A stretch of 64,000 nucleotides of DNA from Gulosibacter chungangensis (GCF_008831155.1 NZ_WBKB01000004.1:1-64000); one strand, 5' to 3'; positions 49,386-59,628 are shown, numbered from the stretch's first letter. Notes: generated by a model not told the origin, from the letters alone. Translations and numbers: made by a program.

Positions 49386-49386
49386 A

Positions 49387-50220
49387 CTAGCGTGATTTTT
49401 CCTCGTCCGTGTCACTTGCCGTCGTGTCGGAATATTGCGTGTCATTTTCGGTGGCATCGACTCCGACCTCGACGATCGAATCGATACCCGAGCCTGCATC
49501 CGTATCCGAGCCCGTACCCGAACCTGTACCCGCAGCGGCTCCCGCCAGATCCTTCGCAGAATGTTCCTCATCGTCGAGCAGCTCATCGATGGTGGTCGAC
49601 TCTGCCTCGTCGAGTTCCTTGTTAGCGCGTCGCAGGAAGCCACGACGAGGGAAGAACTCGCGTTCACCACGACGCCACCAGTTCCACATCGCGACAGCCG
49701 TGAACGCCATCGCCATTGCCGCAATCAAAGCGCCCCAGTCGACCGGGAAGATGCCCAGAGTGGCATTCAATCGGGCCCACCCGAGAACCATCAGCCAGCC
49801 AATCGTGAGAATTACAAGCAATGCCCAGAGCGCCACCACATTGGCTGGAATGGCACGAGGCTTCACCGCCCGAACAATCAGCAGTATTGCCACGATCAAC
49901 AGCGGCACGGTGGTCAGCGCACCGAAAAGTACATTCCCGAAGACACTGAACCCAGTGAGCGGTGCGTAGCCGCCAGCACCAAAACCGAGAATAAGCAGAT
50001 CCCAGCCAGAAAGCTCAGTGGTCTGCTGAAGAAGTTCTCCCGTGGTCTTCCACCAAGGTGCGAACATCGTTCCAATGACAATCACCGTCAGAACAATTGC
50101 CGTGAGGCGCTTGTCACTAGATTCCGGCAGCGCCCTTTGGCTGGGCGAAGGGTTGAGCGAGTCTTGGCGGTCGGCGCTAGGCTCGACGGGGTTCTCAGAG
50201 GATGAGCTGCGTAATGCCAT
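49387..50220 (-). CDS. Four-helix membrane protein, unknown
   Basis: The 277-aa protein starts with ATG 50220 (MALRSSSSENPVEPS); upstream in-frame sequence is antisense to the next gene. Four membrane helices at about residues 41-60, 80-117 and 129-180, then a cytoplasmic Glu/Asp/Ser-rich tail. No family known to me. It lies next to tRNA-Lys and belongs to the chromosome flank. Confidence 0.7.
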   Translation of the reverse strand: MALRSSSSENPVEPSADRQDSLNPSPSQRALPESSDKRLTAIVLTVIVIGTMFAPWWKTTGELLQQTTELSGWDLLILGFGAGGYAPLTGFSVFGNVLFGALTTVPLLIVAILLIVRAVKPRAIPANVVALWALLVILTIGWLMVLGWARLNATLGIFPVDWGALIAAMAMAFTAVAMWNWWRRGEREFFPRRGFLRRANKELDEAESTTIDELLDDEEHSAKDLAGAAAGTGSGTGSDTDAGSGIDSIVEVGVDATENDTQYSDTTASDTDEEKSR

Positions 50221-50329
50221 GCCTGCCAGCTTATCGGTGCGCCCTGCGCGGAATTTCACGCTCGGTGCTCGCGATCCCGGATATACCCCGTCAGACTTAT
50301 ACGACGAGCCTTTTGGAGAGGAGGGACAC

Positions 50330-50956
50330 ATGGAGAAATTCGATCGACCGGTCAACATGCCGATCCACGCCTTCGATAATTTTATTGGGGGAGAAGACCC
50401 CGCCCACGCATCCCGCCTTGCTCGCAATACCGCGCAGGCGCTACTGCACCGAGTTCGGGAAGCAGACGATCCCGACGTGATTGAACGCACCGTGGGCTAT
50501 GCCCGTCACAACGGTTTGGCCGATCTTGCCGAACTGTGGTCGAACGCAAACCCGCATTCACTTGCCGGTTCACTGTGGCGGCTGTACCTCGTCCACGAGG
50601 CAATCGCGCAGGACCCGGAAAGCTCCAGCTATATCTATCGTCGCGGGGTGTCGGTGGACACCTCAATCCACCACATCGTCGCCGGTGCGGTTGAGCCGAC
50701 CGGGCCCCTGGAGATTCGCTCGCTCACCGAGACGATCTTCCGCGGCGCATTTAGCGGCGATTTTGAGGATGCATTGGATCGCGCGGCAGCGTTTTGTTCG
50801 GTGATGTCGCTTGGTTGCGCGAGCATCGCAGCGGACCATGAGCACAGCGAGCCCGAACGCGCCAGCCGGGCGACGAAACGGTCCGCACGCTACCTGGGCT
50901 TCGCGAAGGACCTGGCGGCCTCTGCACGACTGTGGCGTAAGGGACTACTCGACTAA
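50330..50956 (+). CDS. Conserved actinobacterial-type protein, 208 aa, unknown
   Basis: ATG 50330 has a strong GGAGAGGAGGG site. The protein is mostly helical (ALLHRVREADDPDVIERTVGYARHNG, LAELWSNANPHSLAGSLWRLYLVHEAI) with no membrane segment. Function not known; divergent from the four-helix protein with about 110 bases between. Confidence 0.72.
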   Translation: MEKFDRPVNMPIHAFDNFIGGEDPAHASRLARNTAQALLHRVREADDPDVIERTVGYARHNGLADLAELWSNANPHSLAGSLWRLYLVHEAIAQDPESSSYIYRRGVSVDTSIHHIVAGAVEPTGPLEIRSLTETIFRGAFSGDFEDALDRAAAFCSVMSLGCASIAADHEHSEPERASRATKRSARYLGFAKDLAASARLWRKGLLD

Positions 50957-51165
50957 CCGTTCTGCCCATTGACGTTGTGCACTTATAACGCAGCGTTTGG
51001 GTGAGAAATTCCGTGGTTCGCTCTCAGACGAACGGGCTTGCATCGAGCTTGTGAATCAATACACTTGTCGAGTCAGGTCGCATAACCCCGGGCTCCAATT
51101 TTTGCCGCTTCGAGCGGCCTTCCGCCGAGAGGCGTTTTGCGGCCTGGCACTTTAGTTTTCCGCAA

Positions 51166-51195
51166 CGCACCCGCAGCATCACCGCCGCGGGTGCG
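51166..51195. terminator. Hairpin terminator candidate
   Basis: CGCACCCGC (51166-51174) pairs with GCGGGTGCG (51187-51195), 12-base loop, followed by TCTT. About 210 bases after the 208-aa gene, so it may instead end another transcript. Confidence 0.5.
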
Positions 51196-51267
51196 TCTTG
51201 CATTCCTCGAGCGAGCCGACCCGGGGCATCGACCACCTGCTCAAGCCAATAGACCACTTGCGAGATT

Positions 51268-51289
51268 CTATTTTACAGATGTAAAGTAG
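51268..51289. promoter_or_regulatory. TetR operator upstream of the tetR-yhgE pair
   Basis: CTATTTTACA-GA-TGTAAAGTAG, an inverted repeat with one mismatch in 10-bp arms, ending 5 bases before the tetR GTG. It likely covers the promoter. Confidence 0.7.
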
Positions 51290-51294
51290 CTTCC

Positions 51295-51930
51295 GTGGCT
51301 ATTCAAGACAACTCGTCGACCGACCTCGACCCGCGTGCAGTGCGCTCATATAACACGCTCGTGGCGACCATGCTCGAGGTTCTTGATCGCGGCGACGACC
51401 CCGCCGCTGCATCCATCACCGAGATCGTCAAAGCAGCCGGGGTGAGCCGCCCTACCTTCTATCAGCACTTCATCGACGTGCCCGACCTTGTGCGCGCCGC
51501 CACGCTGCACCGACTCAGCGCCATCTTCGAGCGCATCCCCGCCGAAGGCCTCGGCGGCACCTGGGAGGAATTCGCGCAGGCGAAATTGCGCATCCTGCTC
51601 GGCGCCCTGCAACAGGATGCGCAGAGCTACCTCAGCGTTCTGCGCGGACCTGCGGCAGTGCAGGTCACTGCCGGGGTGATCGATTTTCTCGCCGACCAAC
51701 TCCTCAATCACTCACCGATCGGAACAGTCATCGGTGACGGACTCGCCGCAGGAGAGGCCCGCTCCCGGGCCGAATTCCTCGGCGCCGGAGCCACTTGGCG
51801 GGTGGTCCGCTGGCTTGCCACCGACTTCACCGGCGACAACGAACTCGACGCCATGGTCGCTCGACTGGCAGCAAATATCTTGGCTGCTGCTGGCCCCGGT
51901 GACCGCGACTTCACGGCCGCCGCTCCCTAG
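51295..51930 (+). CDS. TetR-family regulator of the YhgE/Pip gene
   Basis: The 211-aa protein has the HTH ASITEIVKAAGVSRPTFYQHF near residue 38 and an all-helical C-terminus. The GTG start lies 5 bases after the operator, so the transcript may be nearly leaderless. It is read in the same direction as the large membrane protein 147 bases downstream and probably represses both. Confidence 0.86.
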   Translation: MAIQDNSSTDLDPRAVRSYNTLVATMLEVLDRGDDPAAASITEIVKAAGVSRPTFYQHFIDVPDLVRAATLHRLSAIFERIPAEGLGGTWEEFAQAKLRILLGALQQDAQSYLSVLRGPAAVQVTAGVIDFLADQLLNHSPIGTVIGDGLAAGEARSRAEFLGAGATWRVVRWLATDFTGDNELDAMVARLAANILAAAGPGDRDFTAAAP

Positions 51931-51953
51931 CGCATCCCCAGCGCTCACCCTTG

Positions 51954-52056
51954 CTCGAGCGACTGCCGAGAAAACTCCTCGCTCGGCCGACTGCCGAGAG
52001 ACTTTTTGCTCGGCCAGCCGCCGAAAACAAATTCTTCCGCTCGGTGAACCACCGAG
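51954..52056 (+). repeat. Four tandem small hairpins before the YhgE/Pip gene
   Basis: Hairpins at 51954-51970, 51982-51998, 52009-52024 and 52040-52056, each with a CTCGG-type 5' arm and CCGAG-type 3' arm, spaced 27-31 bases. Arms differ slightly but pair (CTCGGC/GCCGAG, then CTCGGTG/CACCGAG). The last ends 20 bases before the ATG. Confidence 0.65.
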
Positions 52057-52076
52057 AGAATCGCAGATTTTTCACC

Positions 52077-54311
52077 ATGACTGATTCGTCAACCCACGCG
52101 CCCAAAGCCAGGAAAGCAGCGAGCGAACGACTTAAGAATCGCATCTGGCCGCTCGTGATCCTGCTGGGGCTTGCGACCATCCCGATGATTTACGCATCCT
52201 TGCTGACGAGCTCCTTCAGCGACCCGCAAAGCCGCTTTGAGAATATCCCCGCGGCGGTCGTAAATGCCGATGAAGCAGCCACGCTCGACGGCAATCACCT
52301 CGATCTCGGCGCGGAACTCACCGAGGAACTGCTCACGAGCACCGAATCAAATAATTTCAGTTGGCAAGAGCTCTCGGCTCAGGACGCCGCGAAGGCACTT
52401 GAACGCGGGGACGTCTATGCGGTGCTCAGCATCCCGAGCGATTTCTCTGCGAATGCGCTTTCGGTGGCCGGTGACGATCCTCTCCCGGCAAGACTGAGCA
52501 TCGCTACGAATGACGGCGCGAATATGTTCGTGGGCACGATCGCCAAGCAGATCGGTACGGTGGTTGCCGATTCGCTTGCATCCTCGGTCTCGGCGGAATA
52601 CCTGAGCAATATCTACGCGGGCTTCAACACCGCCCATGATGGTTTCACCGATGCTGCCGACGGGGCGGTGCGGCTCTCGGAAGGGGCCGGCGACGCCAGC
52701 GACGGTGCAAGCGAGCTCAATATCGGTCTCGGGCAACTCGTCACCGGTACGGGCGATCTGTCGACGGCGACCTCGCAGCTCGTCGACGGCGCCCAGCAAC
52801 TCAACAGCGGCGCCGCTACCCTCAATGACGGCGGCGCGGCACTCCACGACGGCGCCGCCGACCTCGCCGCCGGCGCGAGCGACGTCAACGACGGTGCCCA
52901 GCAGCTGCGCGACGGCGCCGGGCAGGTCGCCGACGGCACTCAGCAGCTTGCCGATACGGTGGATGCCGTGAGCGAGTCGGTCTCACCCCTCGCGGACAGC
53001 GTGGGCACCTTTGCCGAGGATGCGGGCACTCTCACCGGGGGAGCGGAGGACATATCTACCGGCCTCGAGAATCTCGTCACAAACTGGGAGTCCCTGAGTG
53101 ACGCGGATAAGCAGCAGCTCGTGCAGCAGCTCGCCGGAGACGCCAGCGCGGTTCGGGACGGCCTGGACGGGGCACTGTCTGGGCTTGACTCGCTCGATCT
53201 CGGTGGCCTGGACGCCCTGGACGACCTGAGCTCGAGCGTCCACACGTTGAACGACGGTGCCCAGCAGGTCGCAAGCGGCGCCGGTGACTTGGTCGACGGC
53301 ACGAGCACCCTGGCAACCGGCGCGGATACCTTGGCCGATAAATCCGGGGAACTCGCGGACGGGATCGCCACGCTTGTCGATGGCACGAGCACGCTCTATG
53401 ACGGAGCCGTAGAACTGCATGACGGTGCCGTGCGGCTGCAGGATGGCACGGTCACGGCCGCCGATGGCTCCGCTTCGCTTGCCGATGGGCTCACCCAGCT
53501 GGTGGACGGCAGTGAAGACCTTGCGACCGGTCTCGAAGACGGCGCGGGGGAGGTGCCGACCTACAGCGATAGTGAGTCGGAGCGCCTCAGTGAAGTCGCA
53601 TCCGACCCGGTGCAGATCGAGGAAACTCGACTCAATGAGGTCGCCACGAACGGTGCCGGTATGGCGCCCTACTTCATGTCACTGGGCCTGTGGGTCGGCG
53701 GCATGGGCTTCTACCTCATGAAAGAACCGCTGGCGCGTGCCACCGGCCGGGGCCTGGCGGTGGTGGATGCGCTTCGCAGCTATCTGCCCGGGGCACTCAT
53801 GGCACTGGCCCAGACCGCGCTGCTCTTTGTCACCATTCACTATGCGGTGGGCGTGGAATTCGCCAACCCGCTGGGGCTCGTTGGCCTGATGCTGCTCGCG
53901 AGCCTGACCTTCGTCGCCATCAACCAGGCGCTCATCGCGTTGCTCGGCGCACCGGGACGGTACATTGCGCTGATTCTGGTGGTGCTGCAGCTGTCTTCGG
54001 CGGGCGCCACCTACCCGGTGCAAACGACGCCGGCGTTCTTCCAAATCGTGAATCCGTGGCTGCCACTGACCCACGCGGTGGATGGGTTCCGTTCCCTGAT
54101 CGCCGGTGGCGCGATCGGGGTCACCGAGGCGGTTTGGTATCTGCTCGTGTGGCTCGCCGCGGCACTGGTCGCGACCACCCTCGCGATCATGCTCCAGCGC
54201 ATCCGCGAGCAGAGCATCCGTGAGCAGCGACTGCCGGGCGGCGGGAAAAGCAATCGGGGCGCAGCCTCACAGCCACGCCCCGAACCTGCAACCGCAGGGA
54301 AAACTAACTAG
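52077..54311 (+). CDS. YhgE/Pip-family membrane protein (ABC-2-like)
   Basis: The 744-aa protein has one N-terminal helix (about residues 22-44), a long outside region made of heptad-like repeats with the LxDGAxxLxxG pattern (about residues 175-500), and five or so C-terminal helices (about 535-705), as in YhgE/Pip (phage infection protein) and related exporters. Some relatives are phage receptors or secretion-linked proteins (known). It is controlled by the TetR gene before it. The stop overlaps that of pstB on the other strand by 4 bases. Confidence 0.88.
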   Translation: MTDSSTHAPKARKAASERLKNRIWPLVILLGLATIPMIYASLLTSSFSDPQSRFENIPAAVVNADEAATLDGNHLDLGAELTEELLTSTESNNFSWQELSAQDAAKALERGDVYAVLSIPSDFSANALSVAGDDPLPARLSIATNDGANMFVGTIAKQIGTVVADSLASSVSAEYLSNIYAGFNTAHDGFTDAADGAVRLSEGAGDASDGASELNIGLGQLVTGTGDLSTATSQLVDGAQQLNSGAATLNDGGAALHDGAADLAAGASDVNDGAQQLRDGAGQVADGTQQLADTVDAVSESVSPLADSVGTFAEDAGTLTGGAEDISTGLENLVTNWESLSDADKQQLVQQLAGDASAVRDGLDGALSGLDSLDLGGLDALDDLSSSVHTLNDGAQQVASGAGDLVDGTSTLATGADTLADKSGELADGIATLVDGTSTLYDGAVELHDGAVRLQDGTVTAADGSASLADGLTQLVDGSEDLATGLEDGAGEVPTYSDSESERLSEVASDPVQIEETRLNEVATNGAGMAPYFMSLGLWVGGMGFYLMKEPLARATGRGLAVVDALRSYLPGALMALAQTALLFVTIHYAVGVEFANPLGLVGLMLLASLTFVAINQALIALLGAPGRYIALILVVLQLSSAGATYPVQTTPAFFQIVNPWLPLTHAVDGFRSLIAGGAIGVTEAVWYLLVWLAAALVATTLAIMLQRIREQSIREQRLPGGGKSNRGAASQPRPEPATAGKTN

Positions 54312-55087
54312 CCGAAGCGGCCGGTGACGTAGTCCTGCGTCTGCTCGTTCGCCGGGTTCTCGAAGATATTGCGGGTGTCGTCAAACTCGATGAGCTTGCC
54401 GGGCTTGCCGGTGCCCGCAATGTTGAAGAAGCCGGTGCGGTCGGAAACACGCGTGGCCTGCTGCATATTGTGGGTCACGATCACGATCGTGTATTCCTGC
54501 TTGAGCTCGTGGATGAGGTCCTCGATCGCGAGCGTGGAGATCGGGTCGAGTGCCGAGCAGGGCTCGTCCATCAGCAGTACGTCAGGCTTTACCGCGATCG
54601 CGCGAGCGATGCACAGACGCTGCTGCTGACCACCCGAGAGGCCACCACCGGGTGCGTCGAGACGGTCTTTGACCTCTTCCCAGAGGTTCGCGCCACGCAG
54701 CGACTTCTCGACCAGCTCATTGGCATCCTTGGAGCTGATGCGCTTGTTGTTGAGCTTCACCCCGGCGAGCACGTTCTCCTTGATCGACATCGTCGGAAAC
54801 GGGTTTGCCCGCTGGAACACCATGCCCACCTGCCGACGCACGTTCACGGGGTCGACGTTCTGACCGTAAAGGTCGTCACCGTCGAGGAGCACCTTGCCGT
54901 CAACCCAGGCCTTGGGGATGACTTCGTGCATCCGATTGAGGGTGCGAAGCACGGTCGACTTGCCACAGCCGGAGGGACCGATGAATGCGGTAACCGACTT
55001 GGGCTCGATGACCATGTTGACGTCTTCGACAGCCTTAAACTTGTCGTAGTAGATGCTGAGGTCTTTGATCTCAATGCGCTTAGCCAC
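54308..55087 (-). CDS. pstB: Phosphate ABC transporter ATP-binding protein
   Basis: The 259-aa ATPase has Walker [17 protein letters not shown], the signature [14 protein letters not shown] and Walker [16 protein letters not shown], all typical of PstB. It drives high-affinity phosphate import with PstA and PstC. It is the last gene of pstSCAB, 36 bases after pstA. Confidence 0.97.
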   Translation of the reverse strand: MAKRIEIKDLSIYYDKFKAVEDVNMVIEPKSVTAFIGPSGCGKSTVLRTLNRMHEVIPKAWVDGKVLLDGDDLYGQNVDPVNVRRQVGMVFQRANPFPTMSIKENVLAGVKLNNKRISSKDANELVEKSLRGANLWEEVKDRLDAPGGGLSGGQQQRLCIARAIAVKPDVLLMDEPCSALDPISTLAIEDLIHELKQEYTIVIVTHNMQQATRVSDRTGFFNIAGTGKPGKLIEFDDTRNIFENPANEQTQDYVTGRFG

Positions 55088-55123
55088 TGAATTATCCTTT
55101 ACTGAATTTTTGCCCCGGACAAC

Positions 55124-56272
55124 CTAGCGGTCGCGCTTGGGGGAGAAGAAGTGGGAGACCAGACGGCCGATGATGTTGAAGACGACGACGATGAGCAGCA
55201 GCATGAGCGCGCCGCCCCAGGCGAGCATTTCGCCTTCGTCGGTGCCGAACTTCCACTGCTGGTAGACGAAGGTCGGCAGCGCCGACATCACGCCCTGGAA
55301 GAGGTTCCAGTTCATGTTGATCGTCATTCCGGCGGCAACCATCAGCGGCGCGGTCTCACCGATCACGCGGGCGATGGCAAGGAGGACACCCGTGACGAGA
55401 CCCGCCAGGCAGGTCGGCAGCACAATCTTGGCGATCGTCCGCCACTTGGGTACACCGAGGGCGTAGGAGGCCTCGCGCAGGTCGTGGGGCACCAGTCGGA
55501 TCATTTCTTCCGAAGAACGCACCACGGTCGGGATCATCAGCACGAGCAGGGCGATCGCACCCGCAAACCCGGAGTTCACCTTGGTGATGTCGCCACCGGA
55601 GAGGTTCGTGACGAGCATGAACAGCGCGAAAGCGAACAGACCCGCGACAATAGAAGGAATACCGGTCATCACATCGACGAAGAAGTTCAGCGCCTTCGAG
55701 AGCCAGTTATTGTTGCCGTATTCGACGAGGTAGATGGCGGTGAAGATACCGATCGGCACCGCCAGCACGCTGGTCGCGAGGGTGATCAGCACGGTACCCA
55801 CGATCGCGTGGAGCGCCCCGCGCTGGCCGGGCATGGCCGCGTCATTACTAAAGAAGTTGGCCGAGGTCAGCCACTCCCAGCCATTGACGACGAGGGTAAA
55901 CAGCAGCGAGAGCAGCGGAATCATCGCGAGGATGAAGGCGCTGGTGACGATGCCGGTCACGAGGCGGTTCGTCGCCTGGCGGGGACCTTCAACCGCACGA
56001 GCGATGGCCCAGATGGCGACCAGGTAGACGATCGCACCGAGGGCAAGCCAGCCGCCCCAGTTGAAGTTGACGGTGAGTTTGCCGCTACGTTCGACAACCG
56101 TGTAGAAGGGGTCGCCGGTGGCGAGCCACAGCAGCAGGAACAGCACGAAGGATGCGGCGAACGCGCCGATCAGGATAACGGTGCCTTGCCAGGGCTTGAG
56201 TTGGCCCGCGGTGAGTGCGCTGTCGATGTGTTTCGTCGGCCGCGGTGCGGTCTGCGTGATGGTAGTAGTCAT
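55124..56272 (-). CDS. pstA: Phosphate ABC transporter permease PstA
   Basis: The 382-aa permease starts at ATG 56272 (MTTTITQTAPRP). Six or more helices are visible, and the EAA loop lies near EASYALGVPKWRTIAKIVLP. It pairs with PstC to form the membrane channel. The start is 10 bases after the pstC stop. Confidence 0.95.
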   Translation of the reverse strand: MTTTITQTAPRPTKHIDSALTAGQLKPWQGTVILIGAFAASFVLFLLLWLATGDPFYTVVERSGKLTVNFNWGGWLALGAIVYLVAIWAIARAVEGPRQATNRLVTGIVTSAFILAMIPLLSLLFTLVVNGWEWLTSANFFSNDAAMPGQRGALHAIVGTVLITLATSVLAVPIGIFTAIYLVEYGNNNWLSKALNFFVDVMTGIPSIVAGLFAFALFMLVTNLSGGDITKVNSGFAGAIALLVLMIPTVVRSSEEMIRLVPHDLREASYALGVPKWRTIAKIVLPTCLAGLVTGVLLAIARVIGETAPLMVAAGMTINMNWNLFQGVMSALPTFVYQQWKFGTDEGEMLAWGGALMLLLIVVVFNIIGRLVSHFFSPKRDR

Positions 56273-56282
56273 GATCGGGTTC

Positions 56283-57251
56283 CTACTTCTTCGACTTCGC
56301 GATGATCCAGCGGCCGAGTGAGTTGACCGCGAGCGTGATGGCGAAGAGCACCAGACCACCGGCAATGAGGGTGTTGGAGTTCATTCCGGAGGCTTCTGGG
56401 TACTGGTTCGCGATCTGGCCGGCGATGGTCTGCGAGTTTTGTGAGGTGAGCAGCTCGAAGGTCACCAGGCCCGAGGCGGAGAGCACCATGGCGACGGCCA
56501 TCGTTTCGCCGAGCGCACGGCCGAGGGCCAGGATGGCGGAGGCAAAGATGCCCGAGCGGGCGTAGGGAAAAACTGCCTGCTGCACCATCTCCCAGCGGGT
56601 GGCGCCGAGAGCAAGCGAGGCTTCTTCGTGAAGGCGCGGCGTTTGCAAGAAGATTTCGCGAGTGAGCGAGGTGATGATCGGCAGGATCATGATGGCGAGC
56701 ACGACCACGGCGGTGGCCATGTTTCGACCGCTGGCAAGCGGCGTACCCGAGAACAGCGGGAACCACTGCATGTGGGTGCCGAGCCAGGTGTAGAGCGGCC
56801 CCGCGGTGGGAGCGAATACGAGGATGCCCCAGAGACCGAAAACTACCGAAGGGACGGCGGCGAGCATGTCGATGACAAAACCAAAGGCGCCCTGGAACTT
56901 GCGGTTCGAGAAGTGGCTGATGAACAGCGCCACCGAGATGCCGACGGGGATCGCGAGGATCATCGCGAGGAGGGAAGACCAGATGGTGCCGAACACGAGC
57001 GGGCCAATGTAGCCCCAGAAGCTACCAGTCGCGGCACGGAAGCTGTCTGAGTGGTTCTCGGGGTCCACCGGCGTGAAAATTGCGGGGAGGCCCTGGACCA
57101 GCAGAAAGAGGAACACCGCGGCGAGAATCGCGAGAATCAGCGAGCCGGATGTGGTCGAAATGGTTTTGAATACGATGTCACCGATGCGGCGAACGGCAGT
57201 GCGAGACTGAGCAGCCTCAGTCGTCTTTGCCGCGGTATCAGTACTCGTCAT
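56283..57251 (-). CDS. pstC: Phosphate ABC transporter permease PstC
   Basis: The 322-aa permease starts at ATG 57251 (MTSTDTAAKTTEA) with six helices and the EAA loop EEASLALGATRWEMVQQAVFP. The first gene after pstS; a 160-base gap with a hairpin separates them. Confidence 0.95.
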   Translation of the reverse strand: MTSTDTAAKTTEAAQSRTAVRRIGDIVFKTISTTSGSLILAILAAVFLFLLVQGLPAIFTPVDPENHSDSFRAATGSFWGYIGPLVFGTIWSSLLAMILAIPVGISVALFISHFSNRKFQGAFGFVIDMLAAVPSVVFGLWGILVFAPTAGPLYTWLGTHMQWFPLFSGTPLASGRNMATAVVVLAIMILPIITSLTREIFLQTPRLHEEASLALGATRWEMVQQAVFPYARSGIFASAILALGRALGETMAVAMVLSASGLVTFELLTSQNSQTIAGQIANQYPEASGMNSNTLIAGGLVLFAITLAVNSLGRWIIAKSKK

Positions 57252-57331
57252 CGGACAAGCCTTCCTGGAGGACGGATTCGATTTGCGGGGGTCAAGAGGG
57301 TGACGGTGAAGGAGCGGTTCGGCAACCCACT

Positions 57332-57369
57332 GTGCCCGGTGCTGGCGAAATTCGCTCGGCACCGGGCAC
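57332..57369. terminator. Hairpin between pstS and pstC (attenuator-type)
   Basis: GTGCCCGGTGC (57332-57342) pairs with GCACCGGGCAC (57359-57369). Such structures after the binding-protein gene lower downstream expression or protect the pstS message (known for ABC operons), giving more PstS than permease. Confidence 0.72.
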
Positions 57370-57411
57370 GAATTGGCTCACAATGAGTGATGTTGCAGAC
57401 CTGCGGAACTA

Positions 57412-58518
57412 CTACTGGATGACGTCGATGGCGGTCTGAGCCTGCTCGCGCAGCTCGTCCGAAAGCGGCGCGTTCTGAGCCGCTGCAACCGCAGCGTCCT
57501 GGCCTTCTGGCGTGATGATGTAGTTGAAGTAGGCCTTCACGAGCTCACCCTTGGCGTCATCCGCGTAGTCAGCGCAACCGATGAGGTAGGACACGAGCAC
57601 GATCGGGTAACCACCCTCAACACCGGTGTAGTCTAGTTCGTACACCACGTCGGTTTCTGCGCGGCCCTCTTCGAGCGGCGAGCCGGCGACGACTGCGGCA
57701 GCAGCCTCGGGGGTGTACTCGACGAAGCCTTCACCCGACTTGATGGCAGCGACCTGCAGGTCGGAAGCCTGCGAAGCGTCGAGGTAACCGATCGAGCCTT
57801 CGCCAGCCTCGATCGCGGCGGCAACACCGGCGGTCTGCTGGGCTGCTTCGCCGCCGAGGTCAGCGGGGAACTCGTCTTCGGTACCGAAGGTCCAGGCCTC
57901 GGGAGCAGCAGCTTCGAGGTAGGACAGGAAGTTACCGGTGGTACCCGATGCGTCACCGCGGTGAACCGGGTTGATTGCGGTGTCCGGCAGGTCAGCGTCG
58001 GCGTTCAGCTCGGCGATGGCCGGGTCGTTCCACGTGGTGATCTCGCCCGAGAAGATCTGCGAGAGCACGGTGGCGTCGAGGTTCAGGGTGTCAACCGAAG
58101 GAAGGTTGAAGGCAACCGCGATCGGGGAGATGTATGCGGGGAACTCCACCAGGTCCGAACCTTCGGCGCAGACGGGGAAGGACTCCGCCTCGATCTCGTC
58201 GAGCTTGAAGGCACGGTCCGAACCGATGAAGTCCGAGGTGCCGGCGACGAAGTTGTCGCGGCCGGTACCCGAACCGGTTGCGGTGTAGTTGACCGTCACG
58301 CCGCTTTCAACCTGAGTGAAGCCGGGGATCCAGCCGTTGAGCTGTGCGAGCTCCTGCGAGGAGGCGCCGGTGGCGTTGAGTTCGCCCGTCAGACCCTGAG
58401 ATTCGGCGCCCGTGCTGTCAGTGGTCGAGCCCGTGTCGCCACCGCCGGCGCAGCCAGCGAGAGCGAGAGCGGCAATTGCGGTCATGGCAACAGAGGTGCC
58501 TACACGCGAAAGCTTCAT
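57412..58518 (-). CDS. pstS: Phosphate-binding lipoprotein PstS
   Basis: The 368-aa protein has a lipoprotein signal ending in LAGC (Cys 23) and the PstS phosphate-binding parts: GELNATGASSQELAQ, GSGTGRDNF and VHRGDASGTTGNFLSYL. It catches phosphate outside the cell for PstCAB. AUG has GGAGGAAAC before it and a PHO box lies about 90 bases upstream. Confidence 0.97.
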   Translation of the reverse strand: MKLSRVGTSVAMTAIAALALAGCAGGGDTGSTTDSTGAESQGLTGELNATGASSQELAQLNGWIPGFTQVESGVTVNYTATGSGTGRDNFVAGTSDFIGSDRAFKLDEIEAESFPVCAEGSDLVEFPAYISPIAVAFNLPSVDTLNLDATVLSQIFSGEITTWNDPAIAELNADADLPDTAINPVHRGDASGTTGNFLSYLEAAAPEAWTFGTEDEFPADLGGEAAQQTAGVAAAIEAGEGSIGYLDASQASDLQVAAIKSGEGFVEYTPEAAAAVVAGSPLEEGRAETDVVYELDYTGVEGGYPIVLVSYLIGCADYADDAKGELVKAYFNYIITPEGQDAAVAAAQNAPLSDELREQAQTAIDVIQ

Positions 58519-58605
58519 TGAAAGTTTCCTCCATAAGAAACGTTGCTGAGAATCTGATTGGATCCGCGTGCGAACTTATGGGGCATGGGTGACGCGTCGG
58601 CCCCT

Positions 58606-58639
58606 AACGGGTGAACGCAAGGTTAACAGGTGGGGTAAC
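58606..58639 (-). promoter_or_regulatory. PHO box upstream of pstS
   Basis: On the minus strand GTTACCCC..., GTTAACC... and GTTCACC... repeat at 11-12-base steps (units 58628-58639, 58617-58627, 58606-58616). This fits the GTTCACC-type direct repeats bound by PhoP in actinobacteria, so the operon should rise under phosphate limitation. Confidence 0.8.
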
Positions 58640-58668
58640 TTCCGCACAATCATGCCGGACTCGGTCCA

Positions 58669-59628
58669 TTAAATGAGTGTTCCGACGGTTTCTGTTGCAA
58701 TCAATTCGATCTGTGACTCGGTCCGCGACGGGCCTTCGTGCAGGTGAAAAATTGTGGCCTCCGCGGTCGAGAGCAGCGCCCGCTTGCTCAGCTCCTTCGA
58801 GGCGGTGCCAGTGAGCCGTGCCACCGCGTCAACCAGATCGGGCATCACCGGTGAGTGGCTGCAGATCACCACGCCGTGCCCCTCGAGGAGCATTTCTGAG
58901 ACCAATTCGCGCACCTCACCGTCGAGCGGTGCGGCCGATTGCGAGAGGATGCGTGCACTGCTCGGAGTGGTCGTTGTCGCGTCGGCGAAGGGCGCGAGGG
59001 TCGCGCGACAGCGCACCGCGGTGGAGGTGACCAGTGTCTCGGGGCCGTAGGCCTGCAGAATCGGTACGATCTGCGCGGCCTGGGCCTGCCCGCGCGCGGT
59101 GAGCGGGCGGGTTTCGTCTTCGCCGGTCCAGGCGTGCGCGGGCACGGCCTTCGCGTGGCGGAGCAGAATCACCGGGAAGGTCCGGGCCCGGCCAGTCTCG
59201 GCGAGCGCGCGAAACTCGGCTACGAGTTCGCGGTCGCGCTGATAGGTGAGCTGCTGTTCGGCGGCCTCGAGGGGGACCCACTCGATGCGGTCCACCTCGT
59301 CATTGGGCTCGAAGCGGTGCGATTCCCACTGTTCGCGGGTCACTTCGCAGGCCCAATAGTGCACTTCCTTCGGCCGACCGCCGGGGAGGGTGTATTCCAC
59401 GAGGGTTAGCGGCACGCCGAGGGCGACACGAAGACCGGTCTCTTCCCAAACCTCACGCGCGGCGGTCTCGGGCAGCGTTTCACCAGCATCCACCTTGCCC
59501 TTGGGCAGCGAGTAGTCGCCGTGATAGGCACGATGAATCACGAGGGTGTGGAATTCATCCCCGTCTTGCCGCCAGACGAGTGCGCCGGCGGCATAGACGG
59601 TGGAATTTTTAGTCTTGGAAGAGCTCAC
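58669..59628 (-). CDS. Nudix hydrolase fused to a histidine phosphatase domain (MutT1-like)
   Basis: The 319-aa protein has an N-terminal Nudix box (GKVDAGETLPETAAREVWEE, about residue 46) and a C-terminal SixA/phosphoglycerate-mutase type domain with LLRHAKA (about residue 155) and SHSPVMPD. This two-domain form is known from actinobacterial MutT1, which breaks 8-oxo-dGTP, Ap4A and related nucleotides. Next to ppk, as is common in actinobacteria. Confidence 0.9.
   Translation of the reverse strand: MSSSKTKNSTVYAAGALVWRQDGDEFHTLVIHRAYHGDYSLPKGKVDAGETLPETAAREVWEETGLRVALGVPLTLVEYTLPGGRPKEVHYWACEVTREQWESHRFEPNDEVDRIEWVPLEAAEQQLTYQRDRELVAEFRALAETGRARTFPVILLRHAKAVPAHAWTGEDETRPLTARGQAQAAQIVPILQAYGPETLVTSTAVRCRATLAPFADATTTTPSSARILSQSAAPLDGEVRELVSEMLLEGHGVVICSHSPVMPDLVDAVARLTGTASKELSKRALLSTAEATIFHLHEGPSRTESQIELIATETVGTLI

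Larger units (their letters stand above)
50957..51294. other. Intergenic region with terminator and TetR operator
   Basis: About 340 bases without a believable gene. It holds the hairpin at 51166-51195 and the palindrome at 51268-51289; I see nothing else in it. Confidence 0.6.

Noticed and set aside
55151-56305. Plus-strand ORF of 384 aa
   Set aside because: Antisense to pstA, which has full family motifs.
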